A stretch of DNA of 24,978 bases from an uncultured Amylibacter sp. (GTDB lineage Bacteria > Pseudomonadota > Alphaproteobacteria > Rhodobacterales > Rhodobacteraceae), in NCBI GenBank assembly GCA_938001995.1, contig CALLAV010000098.1, forward strand, positions 1 through 24,978. The letters run 5' to 3'. This document shows positions 1 through 8,011 of this stretch, piece by piece (the stretch's first letter is position 1; each line of letters starts with the position of its first letter). The position numbers and the translations under genes are program-made. The notes beneath the pieces were generated by a model. It searched no databases. It was not told the origin of the DNA and saw only the letters and a list, made by a program, of their open reading frames with translations.

Positions 1-303
1 TCCTTCATCCTGATCGCGCAACAATTCGGCTTCACCATCGATCAGATCAAAACCGAACTCGATCGCCTGCCCGCAGGACGCACCCCGACAAAGCGGGACT
101 GGGCCAAAATCGGTTCGCACTTTGGCAAGGTCCTCGATGATAAAATCGAAACACTGCAAAACATGCGCAACAGCCTCGACAGCTGCATCGGGTGCGGGTG
201 TCTCTCGCTCAAATCCTGCGCATTGTATAATCCAGCGGATAAGGCTGCGACGCGTGGCACGGGCCCGCGTTACCTCATGGGGGATAAGTCAGGCGACATT
301 TGA
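1..303 (+). CDS. soxR: SoxR, redox-sensitive MerR-family regulator (C-terminal part, 5' end outside window)
   Basis: The open frame enters at base 1 and stops at TGA 301-303, giving the last 100 residues. Near the end it reads CIGCGCLSLKSCALYNP, the C-x2-C-x-C-x5-C cluster that holds the [2Fe-2S] centre of SoxR. The part before it is the second half of a MerR-type domain and its dimerisation helix. In the family the oxidised cluster switches the dimer to activate a target promoter in response to redox-cycling compounds or superoxide. The DNA-binding helix-turn-helix lies upstream of the window, so its targets cannot be read. The gene is convergent with the acyltransferase gene, 36 bp away. 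The identification is secure because the cysteine spacing is diagnostic. Confidence 0.93.
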   Translation, partial: SFILIAQQFGFTIDQIKTELDRLPAGRTPTKRDWAKIGSHFGKVLDDKIETLQNMRNSLDSCIGCGCLSLKSCALYNPADKAATRGTGPRYLMGDKSGDI

Positions 304-310
304 CGCCCGT

Positions 311-333
311 ATCTTTGATCTGAAAATACTCGA
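311..333 (+). repeat. Post-stop intergenic motif, copy 1
   Basis: The motif (ATCTTTGATC, then TGAAAATACTCG) begins 7 bp behind the soxR stop codon. It resembles two other stretches in the window, at 7935-7961 and 17887-17911. Each is a CTTCTT-like start, a G/C-containing middle and an AAATA/AAGTA-C end, and each sits directly behind a plus-strand stop codon. I recall similar short motifs being common in Rhodobacterales intergenic regions, but this is not verified here. The function is unknown. Confidence 0.4.
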
Positions 334-339
334 AAAAGC

Positions 340-1206
340 CTAAACAGGTTTCAGATCATAGGTCTTCTGTTTCAGGAATTTCATCAAACCCGGCCCATCT
401 TTTTCAAAGGATTGCAGCACTTCTGGTTCGATCAGCTCACCCACAACGACATTCTGGTCTTTGTGCATCGCAGCCTTAATCTCGTGCAACAACAAAGACT
501 GGCGCAGCGTCACGGACAGTTTATCCGCAATTTGATAGGCCCGCGAATTTGAACCCGGGAAAAACACTGGCAGCACTTGCGCGCCAGATTGGCGGATCAT
601 CTTGGCCGTGAAAGGCATCCAATCGGGATCCACGACAGGCCCAAACCATGTATCGCTGGTGGCCACCGTGCCCGCAGGAAACAGCGCGATGCAGCCTTCG
701 TTTTTCAGATGTGCAATTGCTTCTTTGCGCATCCGTATGTTGGTCTGAATGGCGTCTGGCTCGTGGGGGAAAGCAACAGGTAAAAGATATTTATCGATCC
801 GTGGCACATGGCGCAAAAATGCTCGGGCCAAAATCTTGTAATCGTCGCGCGCATGGCTCAGCAAATGAGCCATGACGATTCCGTCCACTAGCCCGTGTGG
901 GTGGTTGGACACAACAACCAGCGGGCCTGTTTTTGGAATAGCATCCAATTGATCTTGCGGTGTAGTGAGTTTGATATCCAAACGGTCAAGAACCGACTTC
1001 CAAAAATCAGGATCGCGGTTAGGGTCAATTTCCCATTTCCGAACCAGCCAAAGCAGTTTTAAACGGCCCGTCAGGTTTTCAATCACGCGGATCAGGCCAC
1101 GCTTCCAAGGAGATGTGAACGAACCCGCATAGGTCAAATCAGACGCGTTGTACGCCTCTGTTCCACCCGTTGACTCTCGGATTAATTCTTCCCTGGATTT
1201 CATCAC
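340..1206 (-). CDS. Lysophospholipid acyltransferase family protein (PlsC-like)
   Basis: This 288-residue protein probably transfers an acyl group to a lysophospholipid or similar lipid acceptor at the inner membrane. The acceptor cannot be told from sequence. The catalytic motif is NHPHGLVDG (residues 101-109). His102 and Asp108 are five residues apart, rather than four as in classic HX4D PlsC enzymes, which fits the putative-hemolysin branch of the superfamily. The second motif is LFPAGT (175-180), equivalent to FPEGT with Ala for Glu. There is no clear signal peptide or strong membrane helix, so membrane association is probably peripheral. Its ATG overlaps the HPr stop by 4 bp (ATGA), so it is probably translationally coupled to HPr and is the last gene of the chvI-to-HPr block. 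Family confidence is high; the substrate is unknown. Confidence 0.85.
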   Translation of the reverse strand: MMKSREELIRESTGGTEAYNASDLTYAGSFTSPWKRGLIRVIENLTGRLKLLWLVRKWEIDPNRDPDFWKSVLDRLDIKLTTPQDQLDAIPKTGPLVVVSNHPHGLVDGIVMAHLLSHARDDYKILARAFLRHVPRIDKYLLPVAFPHEPDAIQTNIRMRKEAIAHLKNEGCIALFPAGTVATSDTWFGPVVDPDWMPFTAKMIRQSGAQVLPVFFPGSNSRAYQIADKLSVTLRQSLLLHEIKAAMHKDQNVVVGELIEPEVLQSFEKDGPGLMKFLKQKTYDLKPV

Positions 1207-1469
1207 TTACCTTCGCCGAAATAGTCTTCCACCAAAGTTTTGATGGCATTGCCAAGCGCATCCGCCTGATTTCCGCTGGTCTCTACAGTAATTTCACAGC
1301 CTTTGGAAGCGGCAAGCATCATCAGCCCCATTATGCTGTCCCCGCCCACGTCCATTCCGTCCTTGGTGACGGTGGCATCCGCGTCAAACGCTTCAACCGT
1401 TTCGACAAACTTGGCCGATGCCCGCGCATGCAGGCCTTTTTCGTTAATGATTTTCAGATCCATCCGCAT
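1203..1469 (-). CDS. ptsH: HPr phosphocarrier protein
   Basis: This 88-residue protein has the usual HPr length. GLHARAS (12-18) carries the phosphorylatable His14. GGDSIMGLMMLAA carries Ser45, at the site HPr kinase modifies in other HPr proteins. In the PTS, enzyme I phosphorylates the histidine and HPr passes the phosphate to an EIIA. No sugar permease (EIIB/EIIC) and no enzyme I gene lies in the window, so the role is probably regulatory. The name ptsO/NPr would also be defensible. A GGGGA Shine-Dalgarno lies 6 bp before the ATG. The neighbours are the EIIA-Man-like gene, 16 bp upstream, and the acyltransferase, which overlaps by 4 bp. Confidence 0.93.
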   Translation of the reverse strand: MRMDLKIINEKGLHARASAKFVETVEAFDADATVTKDGMDVGGDSIMGLMMLAASKGCEITVETSGNQADALGNAIKTLVEDYFGEGK

Positions 1470-1485
1470 GGCCTGTCCCCTTAGC

Positions 1486-1881
1486 CTATGGAATTTGTAG
1501 TCCGTTGCTGGCGTTAATGTATTTCTTACCTGCCGTGACAGAAAGCTCGACTGCCTTATCGAGCGGCAATCTGCGGGACTTTGCCAGTTTAACCAGCATC
1601 GGAAGGTTCGCCCCGTACATGATCCGACGACCTGAACCAGAGCACGCTTTCATAGCCAGATTGCTGGGCGACGAGCCAAACATATCTACCACAACCACAA
1701 CGCCGTCGCCCTGATCCACACGGTCCGCAGCCACACAAATCTCATTCTGCTTGGCATCCCGATCCACTTCTGCGGCTGTCGGGATGGCTTCAATATTGTC
1801 CAATTTGCCAAGCACATGCTCTGCCGCAGCCAAGTATTCCTTGGCCAACCCACCATGTGCGACGATTACGATCCCGATCAA
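1486..1881 (-). CDS. PTS EIIA component, mannose family
   Basis: This 131-residue single-domain EIIA of the mannose/fructose superfamily begins MIGIVIVAHGGLA, where His9 is the expected phosphorylation site. The middle holds VVVVDMFGSSPSN, also typical of the EIIA-Man fold. A free-standing EIIA-Man encoded beside HPr and HprK, without EIIB, EIIC or EIID, is a known arrangement in alphaproteobacteria. It points to signalling, with phosphorylation state as an energy or carbon signal, rather than sugar uptake. The start codon is TTG (1881-1879), supported by an AGGAGA Shine-Dalgarno 8 bp upstream; no ATG gives a complete domain. It lies 21 bp behind rapZ. Confidence 0.92.
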   Translation of the reverse strand: MIGIVIVAHGGLAKEYLAAAEHVLGKLDNIEAIPTAAEVDRDAKQNEICVAADRVDQGDGVVVVVDMFGSSPSNLAMKACSGSGRRIMYGANLPMLVKLAKSRRLPLDKAVELSVTAGKKYINASNGLQIP

Positions 1882-1902
1882 CGCCGGTCTCTCCTATCCA
1901 AA

Positions 1903-2817
1903 TCAGGCGCCCCCACGCCGTTCCATTTCCCGATGTCGCTTAGACACCTGCCAGCCTTCTGCTTCAAGAGCTTTGGCCAATTCTTCCGCTACGGCAACAG
2001 AACGATGTTGCCCCCCCGTGCATCCCAGACCAATGCTGAAATGCGCCTTACCCTCGTCGCGGTACGCGGGCAATAGCAGCCTTGCCATGTCGGTTAACTG
2101 TTCAAAGAACGCAGTATACTTCGGATCTGCCGCGATATAGTCCAAAACCGCCGCATCTTGACCCGTTTTCCCCCGCAAACTTTGATCCCAGTAGGGATTT
2201 CTAAGAAAGCGGCAATCCATCACCATGTCAATTCCACGCGGCACGCCGCGCTTGTATGAAAAAGACTGGATCGAAATAGCCAAACCCGCCACGCCGGGAG
2301 CACCAAACAAATTGCCAATCTCGGATTTCAGATCGTGGGGCGTCAGGTTTGTTGTGTCGATTAGAACATCCGCGCGGCTGTGCAGTTCTTTTAAAAGCTC
2401 CGTTTCGAGCTTAATGCCGTGCAGCGGCGTTTCATCGGGAGCCATTGGATGACGGCGGCGTGTTTCCGAATAACGGCGCACCAACGCGTCTGTCTGACAG
2501 TCCACAAACAATAGCGATGGTTCCATCACGTCGGCTTCGTGCAATGCGTCATACGCATCGAGCACACCGCGCACTGAAAAATCCCGCGTCCGCACATCAA
2601 TACCGAGCGCCATAGGACGCCCCCCCGCAGGGCCAGAAATCAGGCGCGGTAAAAGCGCGAGCGGGATATTGTCAATCGTCTCATATCCTAAATCCTCAAA
2701 CGCATTAATCACTGTGCTGCGCCCTGCACCCGATGGTCCTGTCACCAATACAACGGGCGTTGTCACATCTTGGGGTGACGGTGCGATAGGGTGCAAAGGG
2801 ATCACGGTTTGGGCCAC
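1903..2817 (-). CDS. rapZ: RapZ, RNase adapter / P-loop nucleotide-binding protein
   Basis: This 304-residue protein has full family length. The N-terminal P-loop is GPSGAGRS (27-34), followed by a kinase-like region (VLIDTTNL). The C-terminal RapZ domain carries the conserved GCTGGQHRSVAVAEELAKAL stretch. In E. coli RapZ binds small RNAs and guides RNase E to control glucosamine-6-phosphate synthesis; its role in alphaproteobacteria is much less clear. The start is GTG (2817-2815) with only a weak ribosome-binding site. hprK ends 5 bp upstream, so coupling is likely. Association with hprK, EIIA and HPr is a conserved alphaproteobacterial arrangement and suggests that RapZ works with the regulatory PTS. 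Confidence 0.93.
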   Translation of the reverse strand: MAQTVIPLHPIAPSPQDVTTPVVLVTGPSGAGRSTVINAFEDLGYETIDNIPLALLPRLISGPAGGRPMALGIDVRTRDFSVRGVLDAYDALHEADVMEPSLLFVDCQTDALVRRYSETRRRHPMAPDETPLHGIKLETELLKELHSRADVLIDTTNLTPHDLKSEIGNLFGAPGVAGLAISIQSFSYKRGVPRGIDMVMDCRFLRNPYWDQSLRGKTGQDAAVLDYIAADPKYTAFFEQLTDMARLLLPAYRDEGKAHFSIGLGCTGGQHRSVAVAEELAKALEAEGWQVSKRHREMERRGGA

Positions 2818-2822
2818 GTCTT

Positions 2823-3251
2823 TCAGATTTGGCGCTCTGTGCGCCCGAGTGTCATGAGGATAGACGCTAAATTTGGAACATTTCGGCCATTTATCAAGTC
2901 AATTCGCACCCCAAGCACGTCACAATGCTGCAACTGTGGCAAACGGGCCTGTGCGTCGGCGCTGAGGTCCACCACGTGAAACAGCGTGGTCGAGGGAATA
3001 AATGGCACTTTCAAAATTCCAACAAACCGCGCCTCAATCTTCCCGCGCAAGGCTTCGGGAACGCTCATTTCAACGGCGTTACCAACCCGTTGCAGCACAA
3101 CCTGATCATCCGAGACCAGCTTTGCGCCCAGCGCCATCATCTGCAGGCCAAGTCCCGATTTGCCGCTGCCAGAAGGCCCTAAAATCAGAAAACCCCGCCC
3201 ACCGACTGCAATTGCAGTGCCGTGGACGGGGCTATTTTCAATGGCCAGCAT
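2823..3251 (-). CDS. hprK: HPr kinase/phosphorylase, short alphaproteobacterial form
   Basis: The protein has 142 residues against about 310 in Firmicutes, because only the C-terminal kinase domain is present; this is normal in alphaproteobacteria. The Walker A motif is GPSGSGKS (25-32), and SDDQVVL (47-53) gives the acidic catalytic residues. The HprK signature region reads IEARFVGIL (72-80), where Phe76 stands in place of the glycine I expect after EAR/ELR. The reaction is ATP-dependent phosphorylation, and reversal, of the HPr serine. It sits between chvG (9 bp upstream) and rapZ (5 bp downstream) and so joins the two-component system to the PTS genes. The ATG at 3251 is the only good start before the chvG stop. 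Confidence 0.9.
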   Translation of the reverse strand: MLAIENSPVHGTAIAVGGRGFLILGPSGSGKSGLGLQMMALGAKLVSDDQVVLQRVGNAVEMSVPEALRGKIEARFVGILKVPFIPSTTLFHVVDLSADAQARLPQLQHCDVLGVRIDLINGRNVPNLASILMTLGRTERQI

Positions 3252-3260
3252 TCGGTTTTG

Positions 3261-4931
3261 TTATGTGACTGGCAAGCCAACAACAAAACGCGCACCGAGC
3301 GGATCATCACCTGCTTCTGCATCGCTGGCATGGATGTTTTCAGCCCAGATGACGCCTTTATGTGCTTCAACGATCTGTTTCGAAATCGACAGGCCCAGGC
3401 CAGAATTATTGCCATAGTCATGCTCTGGACGCTCTGAATAGAAGCGCTTGAACACTTTGGTCAACGCCTCCTCTGGGATTCCAGGACCAGTGTCTTCGAC
3501 AACGATCAACACGCGATTGTCTTTTTCACGGGCCCAGACACGGACCGCATCGCCTTTTTCACAAAAGGAAATCGCATTAGAAATCAGGTTCACGAATACC
3601 TGCGCAAGGCGAGCTTCCATGCCGTCGAACATGATCGGCTTGTCTGGTTCGTCCCAAATCAGTTCAACGTTTTTATCGTTGGCTTCATGTGTGTGGAACT
3701 CAGCAATGCGGCTTAGCATAAGGGTCAGGTCAAAGACCTCTTCCTCTTCTTTCACCAATTCCGCATCTAAACGGGACGCATTTGAAATGTCAGACACCAA
3801 GCGATCCAAACGACGCACATCATGTTCGATCACGTCAAGCAATCGCACGCGGCCATCACCTTCTGGCGCAATCCGCAGTGTTTCCACCGCTGAACGCAAG
3901 GATGCCAATGGGTTTTTGATCTCGTGGGCCACATCGGCTGCGAATTCTTCGTTTGTGTCAATCCGATCGTAAAGCGCAGATGTCATATCCCGCATGGCGC
4001 GACTTAGTCGGCCGATTTCATCAGGGCGACCAGACAAATCAGGGATGCGAATACGGCTCGCTTCATCTTGGCGGCCTTCTTTTGTGGTCCCGGCTTCGGC
4101 GGCGCGGGCAAGATCGTGGATTGGGTTCGCAATTGTGTTCGCCAACGCAATGGACAGAACAATGGACACGACTACAGCCAGAAGGAACAAGCGCAACACT
4201 GCTTGTTGTTCAGCAGCCAAAAGACCGTCCAAATACCCCGGTTGTGACGTCAGAACAATTGCACCTGTAATCGCCCCATCAACCAGAATCGGGCGTGATA
4301 CAGCTAGAACAGTTTCACCAGCCTGTGTTGTGGAGCGCCGAATAGACCCTTCGCCAACCAGCGCGGTTTTCGCCATCTCTGATGCAAAGAAGCTTTCGGA
4401 CATGGGGGATGTGTTGCCGCCAACAGCCCGTAAGCCAGGAAGCACGTCTAACATATTTCCCAACCAAGCAACAAAGCCGCTACCAGTTGCGAATTGGATG
4501 GTTTCACCATCGAGCTGTGCGACAAGAGATTCGTCTGGCAGGAACACACGCGCAATCAGGCCTTCGGACACTGGCAAGCCATTGATCAAATCGCGATTTG
4601 TGACGCGTTCGTCGAACAAACGAGCCTCGATCACGTTGGTGTACAGTTCAGATTCAATAACCATGCTGGATTGTTTTTCCACAACCAAGCCGCCTTTGAA
4701 TTGGTTCAGGTACAACATACCCACCAACAAAATGCACAAGGCAATCAGGTTAAACGTAATGATGCGACGGGCCAGCGCGGATGTTCTAATCCGCGTCATC
4801 CGCTCCAAGCCGAAAGAGCGCAGAAACCCGCGCCCTCCGCTTAATCCAATGGCATTCGCAAAATTCGCAAACAGATTACCCCGGCCCCCGCGCGGTTCGT
4901 CTGTCATATGCTCGTCCGCCAAGATGGCCAT
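3261..4931 (-). CDS. chvG: ChvG-type membrane sensor histidine kinase
   Basis: This 556-residue kinase has an N-terminal cytoplasmic stretch, TM1 (about 57-76), a periplasmic sensor of about 170 residues, TM2 (about 246-267), HAMP (about 268-325) and then HisKA. The H-box DVAHEIKNPLASLR carries the phospho-acceptor His336. In the ATPase domain the N-box is FVNLISNA (Asn448/452), G1 is EDTGPGIP (479-486) and G2 is NNSGLGLSI (508-516). ChvG (ExoS in Sinorhizobium, BatS in Brucella-like nomenclature) senses acid or envelope conditions and phosphorylates ChvI. Its start overlaps the chvI stop by one base (TAATG), so translation is coupled. Placement between chvI and hprK and next to pckA is the classical alphaproteobacterial context and supports the name. 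Confidence 0.92.
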   Translation of the reverse strand: MAILADEHMTDEPRGGRGNLFANFANAIGLSGGRGFLRSFGLERMTRIRTSALARRIITFNLIALCILLVGMLYLNQFKGGLVVEKQSSMVIESELYTNVIEARLFDERVTNRDLINGLPVSEGLIARVFLPDESLVAQLDGETIQFATGSGFVAWLGNMLDVLPGLRAVGGNTSPMSESFFASEMAKTALVGEGSIRRSTTQAGETVLAVSRPILVDGAITGAIVLTSQPGYLDGLLAAEQQAVLRLFLLAVVVSIVLSIALANTIANPIHDLARAAEAGTTKEGRQDEASRIRIPDLSGRPDEIGRLSRAMRDMTSALYDRIDTNEEFAADVAHEIKNPLASLRSAVETLRIAPEGDGRVRLLDVIEHDVRRLDRLVSDISNASRLDAELVKEEEEVFDLTLMLSRIAEFHTHEANDKNVELIWDEPDKPIMFDGMEARLAQVFVNLISNAISFCEKGDAVRVWAREKDNRVLIVVEDTGPGIPEEALTKVFKRFYSERPEHDYGNNSGLGLSISKQIVEAHKGVIWAENIHASDAEAGDDPLGARFVVGLPVT

Positions 4932-5635
4932 TACTCAGTGTACCGGTAACCGATACCATACAGTGTTTCGATGGCCGAAAACTCATCATCAACACTGCGC
5001 ATTTTTTTACGCAACCGTTTGATATGGCTGTCGATTGTGCGATCATCCACATATACTTGATCGTCGTATGCCACATCCATCAACTGGTCACGGCTTTTCA
5101 CGAACCCTGGGCGGCTGGCCAGTGCTTGCAACAGCAAGAACTCGGTCACGGTCAAGCTGACGGGCTTGCCCTTCCATGTCACTGCGTGGCGCAGTGGGTC
5201 CATGGTCAATTCGCCCCGTTCAATCAGGTTTTCATTTGGTGTATCCGCGGGCTTACCCGCATCTGAAAGCTTCGCCTCTTGGCGGCGCAGGATGGCGCGA
5301 ATGCGTTCTACCAACAGGCGCTGAGAAAACGGCTTACGTACATAATCGTCTGCACCCATGCGCAGGCCCAGCACCTCGTCGATTTCGTCATCTTTAGATG
5401 TCAGGAAAATAACAGGCATGTCCGTGCGCTGGCGCAAACGGCTTAGTAAATCCATACCGTCCATGCGAGGCATCTTGATGTCCAGAACCGCCATATCAGG
5501 CAATTCGTCTGTAAACGCGTTCAGCGCTTGAAGCCCGTCATTGTATGTTGAAACGTCGTATCCTTCAGCTTCTAGTGTCATAGACACAGAAGTCAGGATA
5601 TTGCGGTCGTCATCGACCAACGCAATTTTTGCCAT
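4931..5635 (-). CDS. chvI: ChvI response regulator (OmpR family)
   Basis: This is a 234-residue protein. The receiver domain (1-120) has the acidic pair VDDD, phospho-acceptor Asp52 in [10 protein letters not shown], Thr79 and Lys101 (VRKPF). A winged-helix DNA-binding domain follows (about 135-234), with [14 protein letters not shown] as the recognition-helix region. I chose ATG 5635 because it starts directly at the receiver fold ([10 protein letters not shown]) and has a GAGGG Shine-Dalgarno about 7 bp upstream. The frame stays open for 37 more codons upstream, but that part is not receiver sequence. It forms a two-component system with ChvG and is divergent from pckA. In related alphaproteobacteria ChvI controls envelope, exopolysaccharide and acid-response genes. 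Confidence 0.93.
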   Translation of the reverse strand: MAKIALVDDDRNILTSVSMTLEAEGYDVSTYNDGLQALNAFTDELPDMAVLDIKMPRMDGMDLLSRLRQRTDMPVIFLTSKDDEIDEVLGLRMGADDYVRKPFSQRLLVERIRAILRRQEAKLSDAGKPADTPNENLIERGELTMDPLRHAVTWKGKPVSLTVTEFLLLQALASRPGFVKSRDQLMDVAYDDQVYVDDRTIDSHIKRLRKKMRSVDDEFSAIETLYGIGYRYTE

Positions 5636-5983
5636 TGTTTGCCCTCGAAAGCTGCCTGCATTTTTTATTTTTATACCCTTACTTAGGTGCACGTTTGTTA
5701 ACGGGGCAAATGTTTTCTCCGCTAAGTGGCCCATTTTTAGCCACAATTTTTCCTAATTTTGTCATTTGAGTCACACTCTGCCTCAGATGCTCAATAAAAA
5801 AGCACGCAAGTTAACGTTAACTCGGTGACATTACCCCCCTTGGTGGCCTTCCATTACCAGACCATGGTGCTATACAGCGCCCGTTGCTGCCGCAGCACTC
5901 ATCAAAAAGGTCGGAAATCGACCAAAAACAGATCAAGTCAAGCGTTGGGTCGACACTGACACGCCGCATTGAGGAGCATTACA
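5636..5983. other. Divergent chvI-pckA intergenic region (348 bp)
   Basis: No gene was recognised here. It must hold both the chvI-operon promoter and the pckA promoter. The chvI-proximal 120 bp is AT-rich. A perfect 14-bp palindrome lies at 5809-5822. A TATACA box at 5871-5876 could be a pckA -10 element but lacks a convincing -35. In the presumed pckA leader, 5909-5923 forms a short hairpin (GGTCG, 5-base loop, CGACC) flanked by A-runs. The pckA ribosome-binding site closes the region. Confidence 0.6.
5809..5822. promoter_or_regulatory. Palindromic operator candidate upstream of pckA
   Basis: AGTTAACGTTAACT is a perfect 14-bp inverted repeat with a central CG, which is the architecture of LacI-family operators. 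It lies 161 bp upstream of the pckA ATG. LacI-type regulators of gluconeogenesis (PckR in Sinorhizobium, CceR in Rhodobacter) act on pckA promoters in relatives, so this is a plausible site for such a protein. The regulator gene is not in the window and the assignment is inferred. Confidence 0.5.
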
Positions 5984-7588
5984 ATGGAAGCAGGACGCTT
6001 CAATCCTTCCCAATCGTTGGAAAAAACAGGCATCACAGGCATTGCGAATGCGCACTACAACCTGTTGGAGCCCGCGCTGATCGAAACATCCGTAAAACGC
6101 GGCGAAGGGGAATTGGGCCAAGGCGGCACAATCCTAGTTTCTACTGGCAAATTCACAGGACGCTCTCCTAAAGACAAATTTGTTGTGGATGAGCCTTCTG
6201 TCAAAGACACAATCTGGTGGGAAAACAATCCGCCGATGGATCAGGATGCTTTTGCGCAACTGCACGCAGATATGCTTGATCACATGAAGGGTGGCGAATA
6301 TTTTGTTCAGGACCTGTTTGGCGGCGCTGACCCTGATTACCGCGTCAACGTGCGCATGGTGACAGAGCTGGCATGGCATTCGTTGTTCATCCGCACCATG
6401 CTGCGTCGCCCCGAAGTTGAAGAGCTTGATACATTCGTTCCAGAATATACCGTCATCAACTGCCCGTCTTTCAACGCAGATCCAGCGAAACATGGCTGTC
6501 GCTCTGAAACAGTGATCGCGATTTCCATTGAGAAAAAGCTGATCCTGATCGCTGGCACTGAATACGCGGGCGAGAACAAGAAATCCGTTTTCTCTCTTCT
6601 CAACTATCTGCTGCCAGATCACGGCGTTATGCCAATGCACTGTTCTGCGAACCACGCCAAAGATGACACAGACGACGTGGCCGTGTTCTTCGGCTTGTCT
6701 GGCACAGGCAAGACGACCCTGTCGGCGGACCCAAATCGCATTCTTATAGGCGATGACGAACACGGCTGGTCTGACAACGGCACGTTCAACTTCGAAGGCG
6801 GCTGCTACGCCAAGACAATAAACCTGTCCGAAGAAGCAGAACCAGAGATTTACGCGACCACGCAAAAATTCGGTACAGTGATCGAGAATATGGTCTACGA
6901 TCCGTTTACCAAAGAACTCGATTTTGACGACGATAGCCTGACAGCCAACATGCGCTGCGCCTATCCGCTGCACTATATTTCCAATGCGTCCAATACAGGC
7001 CTTGGTGGCACTCCGCGCAATATCATCATGCTGACATGTGATGCCTTTGGCGTCTTGCCTCCGATCTCTCGTCTGACACCCGCGCAAGCGATGTACCACT
7101 TTCTGTCGGGTTTCACATCCAAAGTGGCTGGCACAGAACGCGGTGTGACAGAACCACAGCCGACATTCTCTACCTGCTTTGGCGCACCCTTCATGCCGCG
7201 CCGTCCAGAAGCCTATGGCGCATTGCTGCGCGACCGTATCGCGGCCTCTGGTGCCACATGCTGGTTGGTGAACACTGGTTGGACAGGCGGCGCATATGGC
7301 ACAGGCTCACGGATGCCAATCCGCGCGACACGTGCCTTGCTGACAGCCGCGCTAGACGGCTCGCTCAACAACAGCGAATACCGCCGCGACGAAAACTTCG
7401 GGTTCGAGGTTCCAACATCTTGCGCAGGCGTTGCAGACGTTCTCTTGGATCCGCGTCGCACATGGGACAACCCCGAAAGCTATGACCGCAACGCGGCCAA
7501 GCTGGTACAAATGTTCACAGAAAACTTCGCGCAATACGAAGACTATGTCAGCGAAGACGTTTTGGCCGAAGCCGTAAAAGCCAAGTGA
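5984..7588 (+). CDS. pckA: Phosphoenolpyruvate carboxykinase (ATP)
   Basis: This 534-residue enzyme, about the usual length, catalyses oxaloacetate + ATP to PEP + CO2 + ADP, the entry step of gluconeogenesis from TCA intermediates in the cytosol. The P-loop (kinase-1a) is [14 protein letters not shown], followed by the kinase-2 region [13 protein letters not shown] with metal-binding aspartates. NWGWTGG-type signatures appear near the C terminus as [14 protein letters not shown] chose ATG 5984 because GAGGAG (5971-5976) sits 7 bp upstream; an in-frame TTG at 5969 would overlap that ribosome-binding site. It is divergent from chvI-chvG, an arrangement known in Agrobacterium and other alphaproteobacteria, and ends at a strong terminator. 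Confidence 0.97.
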   Translation: MEAGRFNPSQSLEKTGITGIANAHYNLLEPALIETSVKRGEGELGQGGTILVSTGKFTGRSPKDKFVVDEPSVKDTIWWENNPPMDQDAFAQLHADMLDHMKGGEYFVQDLFGGADPDYRVNVRMVTELAWHSLFIRTMLRRPEVEELDTFVPEYTVINCPSFNADPAKHGCRSETVIAISIEKKLILIAGTEYAGENKKSVFSLLNYLLPDHGVMPMHCSANHAKDDTDDVAVFFGLSGTGKTTLSADPNRILIGDDEHGWSDNGTFNFEGGCYAKTINLSEEAEPEIYATTQKFGTVIENMVYDPFTKELDFDDDSLTANMRCAYPLHYISNASNTGLGGTPRNIIMLTCDAFGVLPPISRLTPAQAMYHFLSGFTSKVAGTERGVTEPQPTFSTCFGAPFMPRRPEAYGALLRDRIAASGATCWLVNTGWTGGAYGTGSRMPIRATRALLTAALDGSLNNSEYRRDENFGFEVPTSCAGVADVLLDPRRTWDNPESYDRNAAKLVQMFTENFAQYEDYVSEDVLAEAVKAK

Positions 7589-7610
7589 AGCAAACGCTGA
7601 GAAATTCAAA

Positions 7611-7636
7611 AGCCAGAGCCCTGCTCTGGCTTTTTT
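7611..7636 (+). terminator. Intrinsic terminator of pckA
   Basis: A perfect 9-bp stem (AGCCAGAGC paired with GCTCTGGCT) around a 3-base loop (CCT) runs directly into TTTTTT. It starts 22 bp behind the pckA stop codon and lies before the DUF1294 gene. Confidence 0.9.
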
Positions 7637-7650
7637 CGTAAGAGGCTTTC

Positions 7651-7935
7651 ATGTCGCTGATCCTATATTTCATCGCACTTAATGCCGCCACTTTCGGGCT
7701 ATTCTTTTATGACAAACGTCAGTCACAATCAGGGGGCTGGCGCATCCCTGAAAACACGCTACTGGGTCTTGCGATCCTAGGTGGGTCCATTGGCGCGAAA
7801 GCCGCGCAGCGCAAATTTCGGCACAAAACGAAGAAGCAGCCCTTCGGAAACATCCTTAACGGCATTCTTGTCCTGCAAATTTTGCTGGGAGTCGCCCTTA
7901 TGATCCCCACCACGCGCGCCTTACTTCTTTCGTAA
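7651..7935 (+). CDS. DUF1294 small membrane protein
   Basis: This 94-residue protein has the DUF1294 core: YDKRQSQSGGWRIPE (residues 20-34), then a glycine-rich segment (LGGSIGAKAAQ) and FRHKTKKQPF. It has an N-terminal hydrophobic helix (about 3-19), a central hydrophobic stretch and a C-terminal helix (about 70-87), so it is an inner-membrane protein. The function of the family is unknown; in other proteins the domain is sometimes fused to cold-shock domains. An AGAGG Shine-Dalgarno lies about 5 bp before the ATG. It follows the pckA terminator by 15 bp, so it needs its own promoter or read-through. Nothing links it clearly to its neighbours. Confidence 0.85.
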   Translation: MSLILYFIALNAATFGLFFYDKRQSQSGGWRIPENTLLGLAILGGSIGAKAAQRKFRHKTKKQPFGNILNGILVLQILLGVALMIPTTRALLLS

Positions 7936-7961
7936 CTTCTTTGGTGGCAAAAGTATGCCAA
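7935..7961 (+). repeat. Post-stop intergenic motif, copy 2
   Basis: The stretch ACTTCTTTGGTGGC followed by AAAAGTATGCC begins at the last base of the DUF1294 stop codon. It has the same overall form and the same orientation to the preceding gene as the copies at 311-333 and 17887-17911, but is the most degenerate of the three. Confidence 0.35.
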
Positions 7962-8011
7962 CCCCCGATTAATTCCTTGCCCCGCCCCACATGCAGACCT
8001 ACGTTCGCACC

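Noticed and set aside
3994..5022. 342-codon plus-strand frame across chvG and the chvI 3' end
   Set aside because: It spans two well-defined minus-strand genes, has no ribosome-binding site and gives a Ser/Arg/Pro-rich product with no family signature.
5909..5923. GGTCG-loop-CGACC hairpin flanked by A-runs, looking like a minus-strand terminator
   Set aside because: No minus-strand transcript should run here, because chvI starts further left, and the plus-strand side lacks a T-run. The stem is only 5-6 bp, so it is kept only as a leader hairpin.
6134..7099. 321-codon open frame on the minus strand across pckA
   Set aside because: It lies inside pckA, whose P-loop and metal-binding motifs are intact. 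The antisense product is Cys/His/Arg-rich without domains.
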